From Betaproteobacteria bacterium (GTDB taxonomy: Bacteria > Pseudomonadota > Gammaproteobacteria > Burkholderiales > Usitatibacteraceae): 64,000 nucleotides of DNA. The stretch lies in NCBI GenBank assembly GCA_016711875.1, contig JADJSD010000001.1, positions 1,736,001 to 1,800,000 of the forward strand, read 5' to 3'. Shown here one piece after another: positions 34,727 to 43,352 of the stretch (position 1 is the stretch's first letter; each line of letters starts with the position of its first letter). The position numbers and the translations under genes are program-made. The notes under the pieces were generated by a model that was not told the origin of the DNA, did no database searches, and was given only the letters and a program-made list of their open reading frames with translations.

Positions 34727-35755
34727 ATGCAGAACGCACCTGTCCCCCGCTTTTTCCGTCGCACCGCCGTCGCCTTGTCGATCGGCATCGCCTCGCTCGC
34801 CGGCGCCTTCCCGTCCTTTGCCTGGGAGCCCACCAAGAACGTCGAGTTCATCGTCCCCGCCGGCACCGGCGGCGGCGCGGACCAGATGGCCCGCCTCGTC
34901 CAGTCGATCATCGCCAAGCACAACCTGATGAAGCAGTCGATGATCGTCGTGAACAAGGGTGGCGGCGCCGGGGCCGAGGGTTTCCTCGAGTTGAAGGGTG
35001 CCAAGGGCGATCCGCACAAGATCGTCATCACGCTCTCGAACCTGTTCACCACGCCGCTCGCCACGGGCGTCCCGTTCAACTGGAAGGACCTCACGCCGGT
35101 TCGCATGCTGGCCCTCGACCAGTTCGTCCTCTGGGTCCACAAGGACAACCCGGCGAAGACTGCGAGGGAATACATCGAGGCGGTGAAGAAGGCGGGCCCG
35201 GGCAAGATGAAGATGGGCGGTACGGGCTCCAAGCAGGAAGACCAGATCATCACGGTCGCCCTCGAGAAGCGATCCGGCGCCAAGTTCACCTACATCCCCT
35301 ACAAGGGCGGCGGCGAGGTCGCGACGCAGCTGGTCGGCAAGCACATCGACTCCACGGTGAACAACCCCATCGAGGCCGTGGCCCAGTGGCGCGCGGGCAA
35401 CCTGAAGCCCCTGTGCGTGTTCGACAACGAGCGCATGCCGTACAAGGGCAAGGTCGCCGGCGACTACAGCTGGAACGACATCCCGACCTGCAAGGAGGCC
35501 GGCGTCGACACCGACTACGTCATGCTCCGTGGCATCTTCATGGCGGGCGGCGTCACGCCCGACCAGGTGAAGTACTACGTCGACCTCATGGAGAAGGTCC
35601 GCCAGACGCCCGAGTGGAAGAAGTTCATGGAGGACGGCGCCTTCAACCAGACCGCCATTTCCGGCAAGGAGTACGCGGATTGGGTGGCCAAGGCCGAGAC
35701 GCTCCACCTGGGCCTCATGAAGGACGCAGGCTTCCTCGCGCCGGGCAAGAAGTAG
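34727..35755 (+). CDS. tctC: TctC/Bug-family periplasmic carboxylate-binding receptor
   Basis: This 342-residue receptor of a tripartite tricarboxylate transporter has a signal peptide ending near FPSFA-WE. The Bug pattern includes VEFIVPAGTGGGADQMAR, KGGGAGAEGFLELKGAKGD, KMKMGGTGSKQEDQI and YIPYKGGGEVATQLVG. The ligand is unknown; Bug receptors bind citrate, other carboxylates or aromatic acids. tctB and tctA follow on the same strand. A hairpin after the stop probably keeps receptor mRNA more abundant than that of the permease genes. Confidence 0.93.
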   Translation: MQNAPVPRFFRRTAVALSIGIASLAGAFPSFAWEPTKNVEFIVPAGTGGGADQMARLVQSIIAKHNLMKQSMIVVNKGGGAGAEGFLELKGAKGDPHKIVITLSNLFTTPLATGVPFNWKDLTPVRMLALDQFVLWVHKDNPAKTAREYIEAVKKAGPGKMKMGGTGSKQEDQIITVALEKRSGAKFTYIPYKGGGEVATQLVGKHIDSTVNNPIEAVAQWRAGNLKPLCVFDNERMPYKGKVAGDYSWNDIPTCKEAGVDTDYVMLRGIFMAGGVTPDQVKYYVDLMEKVRQTPEWKKFMEDGAFNQTAISGKEYADWVAKAETLHLGLMKDAGFLAPGKK

Positions 35756-35768
35756 GTCGCGCAGCCCC

Positions 35769-35791
35769 GGGGGGCGCCTTGGGCGCCCCCC
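35769..35791 (+). terminator. strong intergenic hairpin between tctC and tctB
   Basis: The ten-base perfect stem GGGGGGCGCC (35769-35778) / GGCGCCCCCC (35782-35791) has a TTG loop, followed by GCGCTTTC rather than a U-run. It is more likely a partial attenuator or 3'-end stabiliser for tctC mRNA than a full terminator. Confidence 0.65.
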
Positions 35792-35831
35792 GCGCTTTCA
35801 CGCACGAGAATTCCACCGGGGAGAAAAAAGG

Positions 35832-36341
35832 ATGGATGAGAAGAAACCGGTCACGTCCATGCGCGTGGCCGAACTGGTGATGGCGGGCCTGTTCCTGGCC
35901 TTCGGGGCGCTCGTCATGTGGGACAGCCGCCGGCTCGGCTCGGACTGGGCGGAGGATGGCCCCCAGGCGGGCTACTTCCCGTTCTACATCGGCCTGCTGA
36001 TCGTGGTGTCCGCCGGGGCGATCATCTTCCGGGCGCTCAACCTCGGCGAGAAGGGGCGCGCGGCGTTCGTCGAGTGGGGGCAGCTGAGGATGATCCTCAC
36101 GGTCACGATCCCGACGGTCATCTACGTCGCGCTCATCGCGAACCCCTGGTTCAGCCTCGGCATCTACGTCGCCTCGGCGATCTTCATCGCCTTCTTCATG
36201 TGGCACCTGGGCAAGTACGGCTGGGCTCGCATCGCTCCGGTCTCGGTGGGCGTGATGGTGTTCTTCTTCTTCATGTTCGAGGTGTGGTTCAAGGTGCCCC
36301 TGCCCAAGGGTCCCCTCGAGGCTGCCTTCGGATTCAGCTGA
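35832..36341 (+). CDS. tctB: tripartite tricarboxylate transporter small membrane subunit TctB
   Basis: This 169-residue membrane protein has four helices (VAELVMAGLFLAFGALVMW, YFPFYIGLLIVVSAGAIIF, LRMILTVTIPTVIYVALIA, and the Phe-rich VSVGVMVFFFFMFEVWF). GPQAGYFPFYIG matches the TctB signature. It follows GGGGAGAAAAAAGG and precedes tctA by 12 bases. Confidence 0.93.
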   Translation: MDEKKPVTSMRVAELVMAGLFLAFGALVMWDSRRLGSDWAEDGPQAGYFPFYIGLLIVVSAGAIIFRALNLGEKGRAAFVEWGQLRMILTVTIPTVIYVALIANPWFSLGIYVASAIFIAFFMWHLGKYGWARIAPVSVGVMVFFFFMFEVWFKVPLPKGPLEAAFGFS

Positions 36342-36353
36342 CCCGGAGCCCCC

Positions 36354-37871
36354 ATGCAAGAAATCCAGTCCCTGATGGGCGGCTTCGCCGTCGCCATGAC
36401 GTGGTTCAACCTCGCGCTCATGTTCGCCGGCGTCACGCTCGGCGTGCTGATCGGCGTGCTGCCCGGCCTGGGCGGGGCGAACGGCGTCGCGATCCTGCTG
36501 CCGCTCACCTTCTCCATGTCGCAGCAGCCCGGGGGCACCACCTCCGCCATCATCCTGCTGTCGTGCATCTACTGGGGCGCGCTCTTCGGGGGCGCCATCA
36601 CGTCGATCCTCTTCAATATTCCCGGCGAGCCCTGGTCCGTGGCGACCACCTTCGACGGGTATCCCCTCGCGCAGAAGGGGCGGGCCGGCGCGGCGCTCAC
36701 GGCCGCCTTCACCTCGTCGTTCGTCGGCGCGCTCGTGGCGGTGATCCTCATCACCTTCATCTCGCCCATCATCGCGAGATTCGCGCTCAAGTTCGGTCCA
36801 CCGGAGTTCTTCTCGGTCTACCTGCTCACGTTCTCCGCGTTCGTCGGCATGGCGAAGGGAACTCCGTTCAAGACCATCGCGGCCATGATGTCCGGCTTCG
36901 CGCTGGCGGCGGTCGGCATCGACACGGTGACGGGGCAGCTGCGCCTCACGTTCGACATCATCGAGCTGCTCAAGGGCTTCGACTTCCTCATCGCGGTGAT
37001 CGGGCTCTTCGGCATCGGCGAGATCCTGCTCACCATCGAGGAGGGCCTCGAGTTCAAGGGCGCCCAGGCCAAGCTCAACATGAAGGTCGTGCTCGAGACG
37101 TGGAAGGAGCTGCCGAAGTACTGGAAGACGTCGATCCGTTCCTCGGCGGTGGGCTGCCTCATGGGCATCGTTCCGGGAGGCGCCACGCCCGCCTCCTTCA
37201 TGGCCTACGGCCTCGCGAAGAAGGTCTCCAAGGACGGCGAGCACTTCGGCACCGGCAAGGTGGAGGGCGTGGTGGCGCCGGAGACCGCGGCCCACGCGGC
37301 CGGCACCGCGGCCCTGCTGCCCATGCTCACGCTCGGCGTGCCCGGCTCGCCCACCGCGGCGGTTCTCCTGGGCGGCCTCCTCATCTGGGGCCTGCAGCCC
37401 GGCCCGCTCCTCTTCGTCGAGAAGGCCGACTTCGTGTGGGGCCTCATCGCCTCGATGTACCTGGGCAACATCGTCGGCCTCATCGTGGTGCTCACCTGCG
37501 TGCCGCTCTTCGCCTCGATCCTGCGCATCCCGTTCGCCATCATCGCGCCCGTGATCCTCGTGATCTGCGCGATCGGCGCCTACACCGTGCACGGCTCGAT
37601 GTTCGACGTGTGGCTCATGGTCGGCTTCGGCATCCTGGGCTACGTCTTCAAGAAGCTCGACTACCCGATGGCCCCGCTCGTGCTCGCGCTCGTGCTGGGC
37701 GACCGCGCGGAGGATTCCTTCCGCCAGTCGATGCTCGGCTCGCAGGGCAGCCTCTCGGCCTTCTTCGCGAACCCGCTGGTCGGCACGATCACGGGGGCGG
37801 CCCTGCTGCTGCTATTCTGGCCGCTGATCTCGAAGCTCGTCTCGATCGCCCGCGGGCGCAGCGCCGCCTAG
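36354..37871 (+). CDS. tctA: tripartite tricarboxylate transporter large membrane subunit TctA
   Basis: This 505-residue permease has about 11-12 membrane helices and the family signature GVLPGLGGANGVAILLPLTF with its inverted-repeat partner GIVPGGATPASFMAYGLAKK. It also has YWGALFGGAITSILFNIPGE and GVPGSPTAAVLLGGL. It works with TctB and TctC in sodium- or proton-driven carboxylate uptake. Substrate is not shown by sequence; control by the same palindromes as oxc hints at oxalate or a related acid. Confidence 0.95.
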   Translation: MQEIQSLMGGFAVAMTWFNLALMFAGVTLGVLIGVLPGLGGANGVAILLPLTFSMSQQPGGTTSAIILLSCIYWGALFGGAITSILFNIPGEPWSVATTFDGYPLAQKGRAGAALTAAFTSSFVGALVAVILITFISPIIARFALKFGPPEFFSVYLLTFSAFVGMAKGTPFKTIAAMMSGFALAAVGIDTVTGQLRLTFDIIELLKGFDFLIAVIGLFGIGEILLTIEEGLEFKGAQAKLNMKVVLETWKELPKYWKTSIRSSAVGCLMGIVPGGATPASFMAYGLAKKVSKDGEHFGTGKVEGVVAPETAAHAAGTAALLPMLTLGVPGSPTAAVLLGGLLIWGLQPGPLLFVEKADFVWGLIASMYLGNIVGLIVVLTCVPLFASILRIPFAIIAPVILVICAIGAYTVHGSMFDVWLMVGFGILGYVFKKLDYPMAPLVLALVLGDRAEDSFRQSMLGSQGSLSAFFANPLVGTITGAALLLLFWPLISKLVSIARGRSAA

Positions 37872-37912
37872 CCGGCGGCAGGCACCCCGGCATTCCCAGG
37901 AGGAAGCGGCAC

Positions 37913-38755
37913 ATGGCGGTGATCGCGTTCACGCAGGAAATGGCGACCCTCGGCTCGGACGTGGCCGCGGGCGTTTGCGAGGCCCTCGGCCTCGAGATGG
38001 TCCGGCACGAGGTCGGCGACGTCGTCGCCGGCCGGATGCACGTGAAGAAGAGCCTCATCCGGCGCCTTCGCGAGGGAAAGGCGGGCCCGTTCGAGCGCTG
38101 GACGGCCGACGAGAAGTCGATTTCCATCTTCACCGCCGAAGAGGTCCTCGACCTCGCGGTGAAGGGCAACGTGCTGGTGCGCGGCTGGGGCGCCACGATG
38201 CTCCTGCGCTCGGTCGCCCATATCCCGTGCGTGCGCGTGTGCGCGCCGATGGACATCCGCGTCGAGCGCCTCATGAAACGGCTCGAGACCGACGACGAGA
38301 AGCTCGCCCGCCACGAGATCGAGGTCGACGATCACGCGCGCGCCACGCGCATGTCGGAGCACTTCGGCGTCCACTGGGGCGACCCGACGCTCTACGACCT
38401 CACGCTCAACACCGAGCGCCTGCCGACGGCGACCTGCGTCGACATGGTGGTGGGGCTCGCGAGGAGCGCCGCCTTCCAGGAGACGCCCGCCTCCCGCGGC
38501 CATCTCCAGGACCTCGCCCTGCGCGCCCGGGCCCGCGCCGCGCTCAAGGCGAACCCCGCGACCGCGGGCATCGACATCGCGATCGACGCGCTGGAGGGCA
38601 AGCTCGTCCTCACCGGCATCGTGGCCAACGACAAGGAACACGCCCTCTGCCACGAGGTGGCCGGCGGCATCGCGGGCGCCGCGGGCGTCGAAGACCGGCT
38701 CACCACCATGTCGGGGCGGATGAAGCGTTTTCCCCAGCAGGCGCTGAGCAAGTAG
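37913..38755 (+). CDS. cytidylate-kinase-like domain fused to a BON domain
   Basis: The protein has 280 residues from an ATG behind AGGAGGA. Residues ~1-190 resemble the cytidylate kinase-like family (VLVRGWGATMLLRSVAHIPC, VRVCAPMDIRVERLMKRLE, HARATRMSEHFGVHWGDPTLYDLTLNTERL). The N-terminal phosphate-binding loop reads TQEMATLGSDVA instead of SREXGSGG, so nucleotide binding may be weak. Residues ~205-275 look like a BON domain (RARAALKANPATAGIDIAID, LVLTGIVANDKEHALCHEVA). It is 41 bases after tctA and may regulate the transporter. Confidence 0.75.
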   Translation: MAVIAFTQEMATLGSDVAAGVCEALGLEMVRHEVGDVVAGRMHVKKSLIRRLREGKAGPFERWTADEKSISIFTAEEVLDLAVKGNVLVRGWGATMLLRSVAHIPCVRVCAPMDIRVERLMKRLETDDEKLARHEIEVDDHARATRMSEHFGVHWGDPTLYDLTLNTERLPTATCVDMVVGLARSAAFQETPASRGHLQDLALRARARAALKANPATAGIDIAIDALEGKLVLTGIVANDKEHALCHEVAGGIAGAAGVEDRLTTMSGRMKRFPQQALSK

Positions 38756-38766
38756 CGCCGGGGCCG

Positions 38767-39252
38767 CTAGCCGCCGAGGTCGCGCCCGATCTTCTGCGAG
38801 AAGGCGCGGGCGGCGGCCTCGCCCAGGTAGGCCGACAGCAGGCGCTCGGCCTCGACCAGGACAGACCGCAGTTCCGCCGGGCTCCCCGCCCGCTCGATCT
38901 TCACGGCCAGCGTATCGCCATTGGGACCGAGGCGGTCCATGACCTCCCGCATCGCGGCACGCTTGGCCTGCTCGAACCGGAGCAGGCCGTTCGCCGGCGC
39001 GGCTTCGCCGGCCGCCGGCGCCGACGGGGCCACCTCGCCGCCGGCGAGCGAGATGAAGCCGGCGGCCTGCAACTCCTCGAGGATCACGTCGATTTCGCCT
39101 TCGCGGAACATGGGGGCGAGTTGCGCGACGCTCTTGGCGCCGTCGACCAGGATGAGGGCGCGGCGCAGTTTCGCCGCCAGGGTGCGGTTCGCGCCGCCGA
39201 TCTCCCCGGCGCCGAGCGCGGTCTTGTGGAAGACGAGCGTTTCGTCGAGCAT
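38767..39252 (-). CDS. small protein with winged-helix-like N-terminus, unknown function
   Basis: The protein has 161 residues. The first ~70 (NRTLAAKLRRALILVDGAKS, MFREGEIDVILEELQAAGFI) look like a helix-turn-helix domain, followed by an Ala/Pro-rich linker and a helical C-terminal part (RFEQAKRAAMREVMDRLGPN, RLLSAYLGEAAARAF). I do not recognise a named family. It lies 70 bases downstream of the Crp/Fnr regulator on the same strand and may be its partner. Confidence 0.65.
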   Translation of the reverse strand: MLDETLVFHKTALGAGEIGGANRTLAAKLRRALILVDGAKSVAQLAPMFREGEIDVILEELQAAGFISLAGGEVAPSAPAAGEAAPANGLLRFEQAKRAAMREVMDRLGPNGDTLAVKIERAGSPAELRSVLVEAERLLSAYLGEAAARAFSQKIGRDLGG

Positions 39253-39322
39253 CGGTATCTCCCTCGAGGGACTGCTGCGGCGTTGCGCTGAACCGCGCGT
39301 GTCGCGGGCCGGCGGCCGCGGG

Positions 39323-39931
39323 TCAGATCTTGCCGGCGTGCTTCAATCGGGACAAGGTCTCGGCCGACAGGTTGAGGTAGGAAGCGAGCTCCTTCTTCGG
39401 CACGCGTTCGGCGAGTTCCGGGTGCTTGCGGACGAAACGGTGCACGCGCCCCGGCGCATCGAGCAGGTGCAAGGTGATGGTGTGCGCCATCACCTCGCTC
39501 ATGAGGAACATCACCTCGTACTCGAAGTCGTCCTTGAGGTCCGGGTGGGTGTCGAGGAACCCGGCCCACTGCGGGAGGGGCATCTTCGCCACGCGCGCCT
39601 TGGTGACGGCGCGGATGGAGTAGGGCGCCGGCGTGCGCAGCTTCCACGCGGCGTAGCTCGTGTCCATGTCGTCCTCGCGGGCGAAGCGAAGGATCATCTC
39701 CTTGCCCTCCGGGTTCGACACGACGCGCTTGAGGACGCCCTCGATCACGAAGTACTGCTCCATCTCGTGGGCGCCTTGCGTGAGCAGGACGTCGCCCTTG
39801 CGGTAATCCACCACGGCGAGCAGGGGCTCCAGCTCGGCGAAAGCCTCCTCGCGCAACCGCCTGAGGACGATGTTGCGCCGCAGTTGCGCGCTCACGTCCG
39901 CGCGTTCGGGATGATTGGCAAGGAAGGTCAT
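39323..39931 (-). CDS. Crp/Fnr-family transcriptional regulator (FNR-type recognition helix)
   Basis: The protein has 202 residues. The cyclic-nucleotide-binding-like domain (VVDYRKGDVLLTQGAHEMEQ, YFVIEGVLKRVV, GKEMILRFAREDDMDTSYAA) lacks the cAMP-specific residues and the cysteine cluster of oxygen-sensing FNR, so the effector is unknown. The C-terminal helix-turn-helix is KKELASYLNLSAETLSRLKH. Its recognition helix carries E-T-x-S-R exactly as in FNR, which reads TTGA-TCAA half-sites. A matching palindrome lies 15 bases upstream of the start codon, so it may control itself and the divergent oxc. Confidence 0.92.
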   Translation of the reverse strand: MTFLANHPERADVSAQLRRNIVLRRLREEAFAELEPLLAVVDYRKGDVLLTQGAHEMEQYFVIEGVLKRVVSNPEGKEMILRFAREDDMDTSYAAWKLRTPAPYSIRAVTKARVAKMPLPQWAGFLDTHPDLKDDFEYEVMFLMSEVMAHTITLHLLDAPGRVHRFVRKHPELAERVPKKELASYLNLSAETLSRLKHAGKI

Positions 39932-39946
39932 CGAAAGGGCCGGCGC

Positions 39947-39989
39947 TTGACCCGCATCAAGGCGGTGCGCTCGAGCGGGTCCCTAACAT
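39947..39989 (+). promoter_or_regulatory. Crp/Fnr-like site and promoter of oxc
   Basis: TTGACCCGCATCAA (39947-39960) is followed after 23 bases by TAACAT (39984-39989), a -10-like hexamer. The site would be centred near -42 from the predicted start, the position for direct activation of RNA polymerase. It is shared with the divergent regulator gene. Confidence 0.65.
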
Positions 39990-40109
39990 TCTATCGCGAA
40001 ACCAAGGGCCGTTCCGCGTTCCGGAACGCGATTCCCGAACGATCGAACGAGCCTTCCGGCCGGCCCGCCCCCCGGCGCCGAAGCCGGGCCCCCCCGAGGA
40101 GAAAGACAC

Positions 40110-41858
40110 ATGGGAATCGTCAATGAGCCGGCCGTGACGGGCGCGGCGGCCGAGACCGAAACGACCGACGGCTTTCACCTGGTGATCGATGCCCTGAAAC
40201 TCAACGGCATCGATACCATTTTCGGCCTGCCGGGCATTCCCATCACGGATCTCACGCGCAAGGCGCAGGCGGCCGGCCTGCGCGTCATCGCCTTCCGCCA
40301 CGAACAGAACGCCGGTTACGCCGCGTCGATCGCCGGGTTCCTCACCCGGAAGCCGGGCATCTGCCTCACCGTGTCGGCCCCGGGCTTCCTGAACGGCCTG
40401 AACGCGCTCGCCCACGCCACCGTGAACTGCTTCCCGATGATCCTGATCAGTGGCTCTTCCGAGCGCGAAATCGTCGATTTGCAGCAGGGCGACTACGAGG
40501 AGATGGACCAGCTCGCGATCGCGAAGCCCCTCGCGAAGGCGGCCTTCCGGGTGCTCCACGCCGAGGACATCGGGGTCGGCATCGCGCGGGCCATCCGCGC
40601 CGCCGTCTCCGGCCGCCCGGGCGGCGTGTACCTCGACCTGCCGGCCAAGCTCTTCTCGCAGTCGATGGACGCGGCCGCGGGCCGCGATTCCCTCATCCAG
40701 GTGGTCGACCCGGCGCCGCGGCAGCTTCCGGCGCCCGAGGCCGTCCGGCGCGCGCTCGACCTGCTCAAAGGCGCGAAGAAGCCGCTCATCCTGCTCGGCA
40801 AGGGCGCCGCCTATGCGCAGGCCGATACCGGCATCCGCGCGCTCGTCGAGAAGACGGGCATCCCGTACCTTCCGATGTCGATGGCCAAGGGCCTGCTGCC
40901 GGACACGCACGAGCAGTGCGCCTCCGCGGCGCGTTCGTTCGTGCTGCCCGAGGCCGACGTGGTCCTGCTCGTCGGCGCGCGCCTCAACTGGCTGCTGTCC
41001 CACGGCAAGGGCAAGACCTGGGGAGGCAAGGGCCCCAAGGCCTGGGGCGGGCAGAAGTTCATCCAGGTCGACATCTCGCCCCAGGAGGCCGACAGCAACG
41101 TGCGCATCGATGCGCCGCTCGTGGGCGACATCGGCTCGTGCGTCTCGGCGCTCCTGGAGGGCATCGGCGAGGGCTGGACGAAGCCGCCGGCCGAGTGGAC
41201 GGCCGCCATCGCCGAAAGGAAGTCGAAGAACATCGCGAAGATGGCCGAGACCCTCGCGAAGGACCCGGTGCCGATGAATTTCCACAGTGCCCTGGGCGTC
41301 GTGCGCGACATCGTGAAGGCCAACCCGGACGCGATGCTCGTGAACGAGGGCGCCAACGCACTCGATTTCACGCGCAGCATCGTGGACATGTACCAGCCCA
41401 GGAAGCGCATCGACGTGGGCACCTGGGGCATCATGGGCATCGGCATGGGCTACTGCGTGGCCGCCGCGGTCACCTCCGGCAAGCCGGTGATCGCGATCGA
41501 GGGCGACAGCGCCTTCGGATTCTCCGGCATGGAGGTCGAGACGCTGTGCCGCTACGACCTTCCCGTGTGCATCGTCGTGCTGAACAACAACGGCGTCTAC
41601 AAGGGCACGGACGTCGACCCCACGGGCCGCGACCCGGCGCCCACCGTGTTCGTGAAAGGCGCGCGGTATGACAAACTGATGGAGGCGTTCGGGGGCGTGG
41701 GCGTGCATGTCACCACCCCGTCGGAGCTGCGCGCGGCCATGGAGGAGGCGATCCGCTCCGGCAGGCCGACTCTCATCAATGCCGTCATCGACGAAACGGC
41801 CGGCACGGAGAGCGGGCGCATCACCAGCCTCAACCCGAGCGCCGCGAAGAAGAAGTAG
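40110..41858 (+). CDS. oxc: oxalyl-CoA decarboxylase
   Basis: This 582-residue thiamine-diphosphate enzyme converts oxalyl-CoA to formyl-CoA and CO2. It has the catalytic Glu65 in FRHEQNAGYAASIAGFLT and the TPP/Mg motif starting Gly465-Asp-Ser and ending NNN (EGDSAFGFSGMEVETLCRYD, then VLNNNGVYKGTD). Oxc-specific regions include LQQGDYEEMDQLAIAKPLAK and GARLNWLLSHGKGKTWGG. Length fits the family (about 565-580). Ribosome site GAGGAGA. The adjacent frc supplies oxalyl-CoA, and the upstream palindrome links it to the Crp/Fnr regulator. Confidence 0.96.
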   Translation: MGIVNEPAVTGAAAETETTDGFHLVIDALKLNGIDTIFGLPGIPITDLTRKAQAAGLRVIAFRHEQNAGYAASIAGFLTRKPGICLTVSAPGFLNGLNALAHATVNCFPMILISGSSEREIVDLQQGDYEEMDQLAIAKPLAKAAFRVLHAEDIGVGIARAIRAAVSGRPGGVYLDLPAKLFSQSMDAAAGRDSLIQVVDPAPRQLPAPEAVRRALDLLKGAKKPLILLGKGAAYAQADTGIRALVEKTGIPYLPMSMAKGLLPDTHEQCASAARSFVLPEADVVLLVGARLNWLLSHGKGKTWGGKGPKAWGGQKFIQVDISPQEADSNVRIDAPLVGDIGSCVSALLEGIGEGWTKPPAEWTAAIAERKSKNIAKMAETLAKDPVPMNFHSALGVVRDIVKANPDAMLVNEGANALDFTRSIVDMYQPRKRIDVGTWGIMGIGMGYCVAAAVTSGKPVIAIEGDSAFGFSGMEVETLCRYDLPVCIVVLNNNGVYKGTDVDPTGRDPAPTVFVKGARYDKLMEAFGGVGVHVTTPSELRAAMEEAIRSGRPTLINAVIDETAGTESGRITSLNPSAAKKK

Positions 41859-41884
41859 CCATTTCCGGGGAAACCTCAACCCCA

Positions 41885-42026
41885 GGAACCGCAGATGAAC
41901 GCAGATGAACGCAGATGATTCGTGACTGATTGGCCGCCGCGACACGGAAGCGAACGGACTTCACGGTCGATCCGGCTCGCCTCACTCACAAGTCATCTGC
42001 ATTCATCTGCGTTCATCTGCGGTTCC
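41885..42026. repeat. long inverted repeat (34-base arms) built of GCAGATGAAC units, upstream of frc
   Basis: The left arm 41885-41918 is GGAACC followed by GCAGATGAAC, GCAGATGAAC and GCAGATGA. The right arm 41993-42026 is its reverse complement with one mismatch (33 of 34). The loop is 74 bases. The repeat fills most of the 193-base gap between oxc and frc, which holds no gene and ends 25 bases before the frc ATG. Confidence 0.92.
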
Positions 42027-42051
42027 CCCGTCTGAACAGGAAGCGAAGCGC

Positions 42052-43323
42052 ATGGAAGCTCTCAAAGGCGTACGGATTCTCGACATGACCCACGTGCAGG
42101 CGGGCCCGACCTGCTCGCAGCTGCTCGCGTGGATGGGCGCGGACGTCATCAAGTTCGAGCCGCCCCAGGGCGACGCCACGCGCGGCCAGTTGCGCGACGT
42201 GCCCGGCGCGGACAGCCTCTACTTCACGATGCTCAACTGCAACAAGCGTTCGATCACGGTCAACATGAAGAGCGCCGAGGGCAAGCTCGTCTTCGTCGAC
42301 CTGCTGAAGAAGTGCGACATCATGATGGAGAACTTCGGCCCCGGCGTGCTCGAGCGGCTGGGATTCACCTGGGAGAAGATCCACGAGATCAACCCGAAGA
42401 TCGTCGTGGGATCCATCAAGGGCTTCGGCTCGTCCGGACCCTACTCGGACTTCAAGGCGTACGAGAACGTCGCCCAGGCCATGGGCGGGGCGATGAGCAC
42501 CACCGGCGTGCCCGAGGGGCCGCCGTTCGTCACCGGCGCGCAGATCGGCGATTCCGGCACGGGCCTGCACCTGGCGATCGGCCTGCTGGCCGCGCTGCAC
42601 CAGGCCAACCGCACCGGCGAGGGCCAGTACGTCGAGGTCGCCATGATGGACGGCGTGATGAACCTCTGCCGCGTGAAGTTCCGCGACCACCAGCGCCTCA
42701 CGCGCCAGGGGCTCTCCGAATATTCCGTTCCCACGAGCCAGGGCATGGGCGACGTGCCGCGCGCCGGCAACGATTCGGGTGGCGGACAGCTCGGCAATGC
42801 CATCCACTGCAAGCCCCACGGCCCGAACGACTGGCTCTACGTGGTGGTGCAGGAGGCGGTGTGGGCCGGGCTCGCCAATCGCATCGGCCCCGACGTCGGC
42901 ATGCCCGATCTCGCCACCGACCCGCGCGTGGCCGCCATCGCCGACCGGCGCAAGAACCAGAACCTCGTCTGGGAAAAGCTGAACGAGTTCGCGCGGAACT
43001 ACACCAAGCGCGAGCTGATGGCGATCCTCAACCCCCTCGACGTTCCCTGCGGCCCGATCATGTCGACGACCGACCTCGCGACGGACGAGCACGTGCGCGG
43101 CCGCGACATGTACGTGGAACTCGATCATCCGCAGCGCGGCAAGTGGTTCAACGTCGGCATGCCGATCAAGCTCTCGGCCTCGCCCGCGAAGATCGAGAGG
43201 AGCCCGCTGCTGGGCGAGCACACGGACGACGTGCTGAAGAACGTGCTCGGCTACGACGAGGCGAAGATCGCCTTGATGAAGGCCGCGGGCGCTTTCACGA
43301 ACCCTCCCAAGAAGGCGGCGTAG
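42052..43323 (+). CDS. frc: formyl-CoA:oxalate CoA-transferase
   Basis: This 423-residue class III CoA-transferase moves CoA from formyl-CoA to oxalate, giving formate and oxalyl-CoA for Oxc. It has the catalytic Asp167 in QIGDSGTGLHLAIG, the glycine loop GGGQ (243-246), and SIKGFGSSGPYSDFKAYENV. Length is close to the Oxalobacter enzyme (428 residues). It is flanked on both sides by long hairpin repeats of related composition, which separate it from oxc and from the formyl-transferase-like gene. Confidence 0.96.
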   Translation: MEALKGVRILDMTHVQAGPTCSQLLAWMGADVIKFEPPQGDATRGQLRDVPGADSLYFTMLNCNKRSITVNMKSAEGKLVFVDLLKKCDIMMENFGPGVLERLGFTWEKIHEINPKIVVGSIKGFGSSGPYSDFKAYENVAQAMGGAMSTTGVPEGPPFVTGAQIGDSGTGLHLAIGLLAALHQANRTGEGQYVEVAMMDGVMNLCRVKFRDHQRLTRQGLSEYSVPTSQGMGDVPRAGNDSGGGQLGNAIHCKPHGPNDWLYVVVQEAVWAGLANRIGPDVGMPDLATDPRVAAIADRRKNQNLVWEKLNEFARNYTKRELMAILNPLDVPCGPIMSTTDLATDEHVRGRDMYVELDHPQRGKWFNVGMPIKLSASPAKIERSPLLGEHTDDVLKNVLGYDEAKIALMKAAGAFTNPPKKAA

Positions 43324-43352
43324 GGGAGTTCAGTAACCCAAGGTCTTTGGAT

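Noticed and set aside
35715..37592. Large minus-strand frame across tctB/tctA
   Set aside because: Composition is repetitive Glu/Arg/His/Asp with no domain; the plus-strand genes are unambiguous TctB and TctA.
41885..42026. Short direct repeats that could suggest a CRISPR array
   Set aside because: Units are only ten bases, contiguous without spacers, arranged as inverted arms, and no cas gene is near.
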